NCBI GenBank assembly: GCA_043801935.1
Contig: JAZDLO010000178.1
Span: 1 to 5,429 of the forward strand
DNA: 5,429 nt
Direction of reading: 5' to 3'
Origin: JAZDLO01 sp043801935
Lineage (GTDB): Bacteria; Actinomycetota; Thermoleophilia; RBG-16-64-13
In this document: positions 1-4,900 of the stretch, one piece after another
Layout: every line of letters starts with the position of its first letter
Numbering within the stretch: position 1 is the stretch's first letter
Translations under genes and position numbers: made by a program
Notes under the pieces: generated by a model
What the model was told of the DNA's origin: nothing
The model's input: only the letters and a program-made list of their open reading frames with translations
Databases searched by the model: none

Positions 1-411
1 CTGGACCCGCGGCATGGTGTCGGGCCGCACCTGCTGCTGGTCCAGCACCCGGATAAATTCCTTGCCGCGATTGCGGGCCAGGAACCTGGCGATCTGGCTC
101 TGGCTCTTCAGGGGGAAATCCTGGCCGCTCAGGTTGATGAACACCTCCCAGTCCTGGCTCATCTCCAATAGCTTGGCCATGCCCCGTAGTTCGACGTCGA
201 CCAGGCTGTAGCCGCCCCACAGCGCCTTGCGACTCTGCAGCACGGCGGTGTTGGGATAGGCGGTCAGGAAGTTGCGGATTCCGGCTTCCAGCGTCGGGCC
301 GGAGTTCCTATCCACATGGACCACGTAGCGGTTAGCCGGGTCGTAGATCGCCTTGAACAGCCGCCTGAACTGTTCGGGGTAGCGATGGACCAGAACCAAA
401 TATGCGATCAC
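1..411 (-). CDS. Core-2/I-branching-type glycosyltransferase (GT14), C-terminus beyond window
   Basis: The reading frame runs leftward from a GTG at 411 to the window edge, giving 137 residues without a stop. The N-terminus MIAYLVLVHRYPEQFRRLF is the typical first beta strand and helix of the bacterial core-2/I-branching (Branch, CAZy GT14) family. It is followed by YVVHVD (29-34), WGGYSLVDVEL (65-75) and WEVFINLSGQDFPLKS (88-103), the family's most recognisable block. Family members are inverting transferases that add a sugar, classically beta-1,6-GlcNAc or xylose, from a UDP-sugar. Bacterial substrates are mostly unknown, and surface polysaccharide is the usual guess. I chose GTG 411 because it places the first beta strand at the N-terminus. 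The frame upstream has no ATG or other GTG before an in-frame TAG, although a TTG lies right after that stop. The ribosome binding site is weak. The missing C-terminal part would hold the rest of the catalytic domain. The discoidin-like gene lies 147 bases upstream on the same strand, so co-transcription is possible. The family call is firm; substrate and pathway are not. Confidence 0.9.
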   Translation of the reverse strand, partial: MIAYLVLVHRYPEQFRRLFKAIYDPANRYVVHVDRNSGPTLEAGIRNFLTAYPNTAVLQSRKALWGGYSLVDVELRGMAKLLEMSQDWEVFINLSGQDFPLKSQSQIARFLARNRGKEFIRVLDQQQVRPDTMPRVQ

Positions 412-558
412 GTCATAGCACGTCTCGCAGGACTTTATCGGATTGCTCCACCAACCGGCTTGTGGACTTCGATCCGCGGAGCGACACAACTACCGGCACC
501 CCACAATCCACTTCGGCGCCTCCAGACTGGGCACGTGCCCCCGAGCGAAGGCGGCGGC
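412..558. other. Intergenic gap between two leftward genes
   Basis: This 147-base gap separates the stop codon of the discoidin-like gene from the GTG of the glycosyltransferase. It contains a perfect 12-base palindrome, GGGCACGTGCCC, at 529-540. I see no clear stem followed by a T-run that would indicate a terminator on the minus strand, and no convincing -35/-10 pair. Whether the two genes share one transcript cannot be decided from the sequence alone. Confidence 0.5.
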
Positions 559-1257
559 TCAGCCGGGGTTGTCGGGGACGATCCGCCCGTAAAACAGGAT
601 CTGCTGCGCGGCCAGCTCCCCGAAGGGCTCGAGCCCCTCGTGAGCCTGGCCGGGGTAGGAACTGGTGATCGTGATCGTCAGGCTAGAGGTGTGCAGGCCC
701 CGCAGCTCCACCCGCTGCGGCTGGTTGCTGTCTTCCAGCTCGACGGTATCGGCTTGGGCAAGGTCGTCCATGACGATCTCGATCTCCTTCATGTGGGCGT
801 TGCGCGCAAAGGCCTCTTCCGTCTCCAGGTTGTAGATGACCATTTCGGTGATCTGTACCTGCGGTGAGAAGAAGAAGGTGATCTCCGCGTCGATTCCGCC
901 CTCCCGGGCGTTCCAGGAGTTGTCGGGATCGTCGTCGATGAGTGCCGAACAAGGGAAGGAGGTAAACTCCGACGTGCAGGCGACCCGGGCGGGCTGAAGC
1001 AGGTGCACCAGAACCGGCTGCGTGGCGGCGGGAGCCACTGTGGTCTCAACGCCAGTGCTGTCGCCGCCGCCGATTGCGATAGCGAGGCTCGCCGCCATCG
1101 CAGCCGTGAGTACCACAGCCAACAAGACACCAGCGACCTTGACCGGGTGGCGGAACTCGAGAATGTTCCACAGCAGACGGCTGCTGAGCAGAGGCCGACG
1201 GTCCTCGGGTGACTTCCGCGAGTACCAGTGGTCAGCGGATCCATCACCCATACGCAC
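559..1257 (-). CDS. Single-pass membrane protein with discoidin-like (NADase-type glycan-binding-like) domain
   Basis: This is a 232-residue protein if it starts at GTG 1257. It has a short charged N-terminal segment with RRPLLSSR, then one hydrophobic helix at about residues 41-62 (VAGVLLAVVLTAAMAASLAIAI). A Thr/Ala/Pro linker follows, and then an extracytoplasmic beta domain from about 94 to 226. The domain shows the signature order of discoidin-like or NADase-type glycan-binding modules: SALIDDDPDNSWN (104-116), an ITFFFSPQVQITEMVIYN strand pair, FARNAHMKEIEI (150-161), a QRVEL strand, TITITSSYPG (194-203) and the final strand QQILFYGR (218-225). Cys94 and Cys103 could pair. Such domains usually bind carbohydrate or other surface ligands, so a binding or sensing role at the envelope is inferred. 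No catalytic residues are visible. An upstream extension to GTG 1374 is open but reads poorly and would run through a palindrome. ATG 1251 is the other candidate start. The stop is TGA at 559-561. The GT14 gene follows downstream on the same strand. Confidence 0.82.
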   Translation of the reverse strand: MRMGDGSADHWYSRKSPEDRRPLLSSRLLWNILEFRHPVKVAGVLLAVVLTAAMAASLAIAIGGGDSTGVETTVAPAATQPVLVHLLQPARVACTSEFTSFPCSALIDDDPDNSWNAREGGIDAEITFFFSPQVQITEMVIYNLETEEAFARNAHMKEIEIVMDDLAQADTVELEDSNQPQRVELRGLHTSSLTITITSSYPGQAHEGLEPFGELAAQQILFYGRIVPDNPG

Positions 1258-1265
1258 ATCGTTGA

Positions 1266-1269
1266 CTCC
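1266..1269 (-). promoter_or_regulatory. Ribosome binding site deciding GTG 1257
   Basis: On the minus strand, GGAG lies eight bases upstream of GTG 1257, an ideal spacing, whereas it is 14 bases from ATG 1251. This favours GTG 1257 as the start of the discoidin-like gene. The more distant in-frame GTG/ATG pair at 1374/1371 sits inside a palindrome. Confidence 0.55.
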
Positions 1270-1337
1270 AGCCACCGACCCTATCAGAGCCGAAGGTCCT
1301 GACGCCGGGTGCCAAACTCGACTTGGCGCACGACGCT

Positions 1338-1396
1338 GATCACACCTTGAGCAGGCCAGCCCAGGTGCCATCACCCCACCCTGGGGTGGTGTGATC
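1338..1396. repeat. Nine-base inverted repeat flanking and overlapping the palindrome
   Basis: GATCACACC at 1338-1346 is repeated in inverse as GGTGTGATC at 1388-1396. The right copy is also the right end of the 26-base palindrome. A third related half-site, CATCACCCC, begins at 1369, and CATCACCCA occurs at 1242-1250 at the start of the discoidin-like gene. The arrangement looks like several half-sites of one DNA-binding protein, which is an inference from pattern only. Confidence 0.4.
1370..1395. promoter_or_regulatory. 26-base imperfect palindrome, candidate operator
   Basis: The two 13-base halves are complementary at 11 of 13 pairs. The left half reads ATCACcCCACCCt and the right half gGGGTGGtGTGAT, with lower case marking the two mismatched pairs. 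It contains a nested 7-base stem, CACCCCA/TGGGGTG, at 1372-1388. No T-run follows on either strand, so an intrinsic terminator is unlikely. It sits about 115 bases upstream of the chosen start of the leftward gene, where a dimeric regulator could bind. The protein that binds it is unknown. Confidence 0.5.
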
Positions 1397-1431
1397 TCCC
1401 CCGCGGGCGCTCCGGTCGTGGCCTATCGACG

Positions 1432-1451
1432 CCCGTCACCCGCGTGACGGG
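1432..1451. repeat. GC-rich hairpin, 8-base stem and 4-base loop
   Basis: CCCGTCAC (1432-1439) and GTGACGGG (1444-1451) are perfectly complementary around the loop CCGC. No T-run follows on either strand, so it is not a standard intrinsic terminator. It lies between the divergent genes and could be an operator or an RNA structure in a leader. Confidence 0.45.
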
Positions 1452-1749
1452 AGCAGCTGGCACCGGATCGAGTCCCTCGGCACCCCTGTCGAGGTTTGTC
1501 CAAGACAGCCTTTCGACTGTCGATGCCTCGGCCCTGCTCGCACTTAGCGACTCGACTGGTCTTGAGTCGGTACGAGCGATCGTCCGGCGCTGGCGGGATG
1601 TCCCACCCTCGCCGACTCTCCGACAACGCGCAGGAACCCAACTCGAGCCAGACCGAGGAGGAGATCGAGCCAGCAGCACCCTCGCCGCCATCTTCCCGCG
1701 CTCGTGTTCAGGATCAGGGTCGCCGCGTGGGACTGGGCGCGGGCGAGGC

Positions 1750-1766
1750 CGCCGCGCATCGCGGCG
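1750..1766. repeat. Short GC stem, 7 bases with CAT loop
   Basis: CGCCGCG and CGCGGCG flank CAT and pair perfectly. It lies about 120 bases upstream of the lipoprotein ATG, possibly in its leader. In DNA this GC-rich such a stem can easily arise by chance. Confidence 0.25.
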
Positions 1767-1874
1767 TGCTCGCAAGAGGATTGGGAGTAGATACATTCGG
1801 CCCTGGTGCCATCTAGCCGTGAGGAGTCCCATAAACGGTGGCGAGTTCCGGTTGGTACGCTCGCTCCCGCTCTT

Positions 1875-1882
1875 GGGGGAGA
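1875..1882 (+). promoter_or_regulatory. Ribosome binding site of the large lipoprotein gene
   Basis: The purine run GGGGGAGA ends six bases before ATG 1889. It fixes the start, because the signal peptide and lipobox follow directly in this frame. Confidence 0.75.
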
Positions 1883-1888
1883 CTGACG

Positions 1889-1990
1889 ATGAGTGATCTG
1901 GCGATCACGACCAGGTCGGGCATCCAGTCATCTGTTCCCCGACGCTGGGCATGGCTCGTCGTGGCTTTGGCTGTGGGGATTAGCGGATGC
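1889..1990 (+). other. Lipoprotein signal peptide with lipobox
   Basis: Residues 1-34 comprise a rather long polar n-region, Arg18-Arg19, the hydrophobic core WLVVALAVG and the lipobox Ile-Ser-Gly-Cys34. Cys34 would be lipidated and become the mature N-terminus. The Arg pair is only a weak match to a Tat motif, lacking the usual S/T before RR and F-L-K after it, so Sec export is more likely. Confidence 0.8.
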
Positions 1991-4900
1991 ACCGGCGACG
2001 GGGCTTCCGAGCCCACGACGCCCGGTCAGCCGGTAACGTTTCAGTCGACCGGTACCTTGCGGGAGGGCTGGTACTGGCTGGAGGACCCCTCGGCTACGGC
2101 CCGCTGGGAGTTCACCGGCCTGCCGGAGCAGGTGCCCTACCTGCCGATCGACGTTCAGGCCCTACTCATCAGCGAGGGTGCAACCCTGGACGGGGCCACC
2201 CTCTCGCTGGAGTACGGGGAAGGCCCGACCCAGTTTGGCGTCCAGACAGTCACGCTCAGCGTCCAGCCCGCGGCGAGCCAACCGGAAGTGGCGCTGGCAA
2301 GCGGCACGGCGTTCCTGCCAGGTGAGGACCTGCCCGACGACCTGACGTCACTGTGGGTGGAGGCCAACTCGCCAGCCGAGGGGCCGGCCGCCTTCCGCCT
2401 GGAGAGCTTGACGGTGGGGACGCCGGGAGCGCCACTGATCGAGGCTCCCGTGACTCGGTCCGCTGCAACCCCCCCACCCGGCAATCGCATCGACGGTGAC
2501 TTCACCACCAACGGCGACCTCATCTCCGACTGGTGGTGGGTACGCGACTCAGCACTGACGCAGTACGCCCGCTGGGACTTCCCATCAATCCCCAACCTGG
2601 CAGCGGGAATCGAGGTGCAGTTCTACGTGCTGGCCACCGACGGGGTGGACGGAGCGCCCGGCGTGGACGCCGCCTTCTACCTGACCTACGGTTTCACCAG
2701 CCGCGAGCAGGACCTGTTCGCCGGCGGCGAGACCACGCTCCTGGTGACGGTGCCGAACGTTTCGCCCAAGGACGACCCGGTGGGCTATACGGCGCAGGGT
2801 TCCATGGAGATCACGGCCGCCGAGGTGTCCCCCGAAGCGACCGGGGTCTGGTTCGGGGCCACCCGCTCCGACCCGACGGGTACCGGCGAGCCCACCACGG
2901 TGCATGTCGCCTTCAACACCAGCAGCGTCGGGGTGATCGCCCAACCCGAAGGCGGGACCGGGGACGATGGCGGAGGCGGCCTGACGGACCTGGGCCAACT
3001 CGATGACCCCGACGGCCAGGCCGACGCGGACTCCTGGGCCGACGCGGATCGGGTAGGCAACCTCGATCCGGGCACCTATCAGGGCACCCTCGACGGTGAG
3101 GATGACGACTGGTTCGCCTTCTACCTGGCCGAGACCCAGATCGTCGACGTCGGCGTCGCCCCGGCCGGCGGGCTGACCGTGGCTGTCGAGCTGCTGAGCC
3201 CCACCCAGACTGTGCGCCGGCCAAAGGGGTGGGAGCAGGGGGCCCTGCAGTTCACCCAGGCCGCCGGCCGCGGCGACAGCGGCCGCTGGTACCTGCACCT
3301 CGCTCGCCTCGGCGGGAACGGCAGCTACACCTTCTCCTTCACCATACGCGACGCCAACGATGCGCTGCGGGGAATCGACGCCCCCGGCTACACGGGAGAG
3401 GCCTTCTACGGGGAGCTGGAAGCCATGGCCGTCGGCGCGGGAGACCTCACCGGGGATATCTTCCTCGACGACCCCGCCGACCGCTACGCCCTGCAGGCAG
3501 ACGCCAGCCAGACGCTCACCGTCACGCTTGAGAGCCTGTCGGGAAATTCGCTTGAGCTGCAGCTCTACGACGCGGACGACGATCTCATCGACAGTGGCGA
3601 GACCTACTCCTACGCCACCTCCACAGCTGTCGTCTTGCCGGCAGCTGACGAGGCGCGGACCGTCAAGATCCAGGTCGGGCGCCTGGGGAACGCCACTGCG
3701 GGCGGCAACTACCGGCTGCGCCTCGCTCTCAGCGGTGCGGGCGAGTGCTCGGGTACTCCGATCGAGGCGACGCGGTTCACCTCTAGCGGCTCACGCACCG
3801 CTCAGCACTTCGGCCAGTACTACGGCTGGTACTGGCTGGGACCGTACAACGACCAGGCCCGTTCCCAGTGGGCGACGTGGATCTTCGACACCCTGCCCAA
3901 CGACAGCGAGGTCCGCGTCATATTCGATCTGCCCATCGACGCCGTGAGGCCGTCGGTCGCTTCCCTCTACGCGGCCTACGGTCTGATTGGTACCACGCCC
4001 GATGTCTCCGCAGCGCCTCCCCACCTCGTCACCCTCCGCGTCAACTGCGTGTCGGGCACCCTCACCGGGTGCGCCGCCGTGGGGGAGATCGCCATCCCTT
4101 ACGGTGATCTGGCCGGAGCCGACCGCGGCTGGTGGGTGCGGACCACCCTCGTCGACCCGACCGAGACCACCGCCCTCTCGAACCCTGGCTTGGTCGCCCC
4201 GGTCGGCCTCGGGACTGCGGCCGGCGCCGTCACCCTGTGCGCCGGTGCCGGCACCACAGACTTCGCCGGCGACGTAAGCGGGCCCATCGAACCCCCTGCC
4301 GTGAGCGTGTTGTACGACGCCCCCTCAAGGACACTCGAGAGCGACGTCTCGATGTTCGTCGACCCCGCCACCGACATCGACGGTGACGGCCTCAACCAGA
4401 ACTGGGAGAACGCCGCCATCCAGCTCGCCAACCCCATCGTCGAGGTCGACGAGCAGGAGCTGTGGCTGAACTACTACCAGCAGGTACCGACGGTGAACTT
4501 CGTCGAGGCCACCCTGTGGCCTTCCTATGCCAATCCGCAGTATGTCGTGCTCGGCTACGCCACCACCTGGGGCTACGACCCGGGAGGCGGGGTGACACAG
4601 CCGGTGGTCTTTACCCTGGAGTCCCATCGGGGCGATGCCGAGCGGGTATGGGAGGCCTGGAGGATCGTCGATAGCCAGCACGCCAGGCTGGAATGGGTGA
4701 ACAGCTCGGCCCACGGTGGCGAGAACTTTCACGGGGGGGTGTGGCACGCGAGCGACCGCCAGTGCAACGCGGCCAACGTCGCCGAACGTCCTGACAGGGC
4801 CGATGTCCAGTACGTCGAGGCGATCTGCGCCAACCTGGGCTTCGATGACCAGGGGCGGCTGGTGGTCTTCGCGTCCCAGGACAAGCACGCGGTGTACCCC

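Larger units (their letters stand above)
1258..1888. other. Divergent intergenic region without a convincing gene
   Basis: About 630 bases lie between the starts of the leftward discoidin-like gene and the rightward giant lipoprotein gene. Open frames exist on both strands here, but their translations are rich in Arg, Ser and Pro, resemble no family I know, and lack the strong G/C third-position bias of the neighbours. The left third carries a palindrome, an inverted repeat and a hairpin, listed separately. The right part is GC-rich, with a short stem at 1750-1766. One relatively A/T-rich patch near 1787-1802 (TAGATACATT) is the only vague -10-like element upstream of the lipoprotein gene, and I see no good partner -35. 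The region may hold divergent promoters, operators and a long leader. Confidence 0.55.

Noticed and set aside
316..867. Plus-strand open frame of 183 codons
   Set aside because: It overlaps both the glycosyltransferase start and the discoidin-like gene on the opposite strand, and its translation has no family resemblance.
1370..1395. Intrinsic terminator at the 26-base palindrome
   Set aside because: No T-run follows on either strand and the flanking genes diverge, so no transcript would be expected to end here.
1787..1802. Promoter with TAGATACATT as -10 element
   Set aside because: No acceptable -35 hexamer lies 16-18 bases upstream; base composition alone does not support a promoter call.
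1371..1832. Minus-strand frame of 153 codons whose TGA overlaps the GTG/ATG at 1374/1371
   Set aside because: The product is Arg/Pro-rich with no recognisable fold, and the coupling would require the unlikely upstream start of the discoidin-like gene.
1444..1896. Plus-strand frame of 150 codons starting with GTG in the hairpin and overlapping the lipoprotein start by eight bases
   Set aside because: Overlap with the next start could suggest coupling, but there is no good ribosome binding site, the G/C third-position bias is weak, and most of the product is an Arg/Ser-rich sequence typical of non-coding GC-rich DNA.
1905..1990. Twin-arginine export signal in the lipoprotein
   Set aside because: Arg18-Arg19 are present, but the rest of the Tat consensus is missing; a Sec lipoprotein signal explains the sequence.
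2585..3298. Minus-strand open frame of 237 codons
   Set aside because: It is antisense to W-rich module 2 and the first PPC-like domain, and is a shadow of GC-rich coding sequence.
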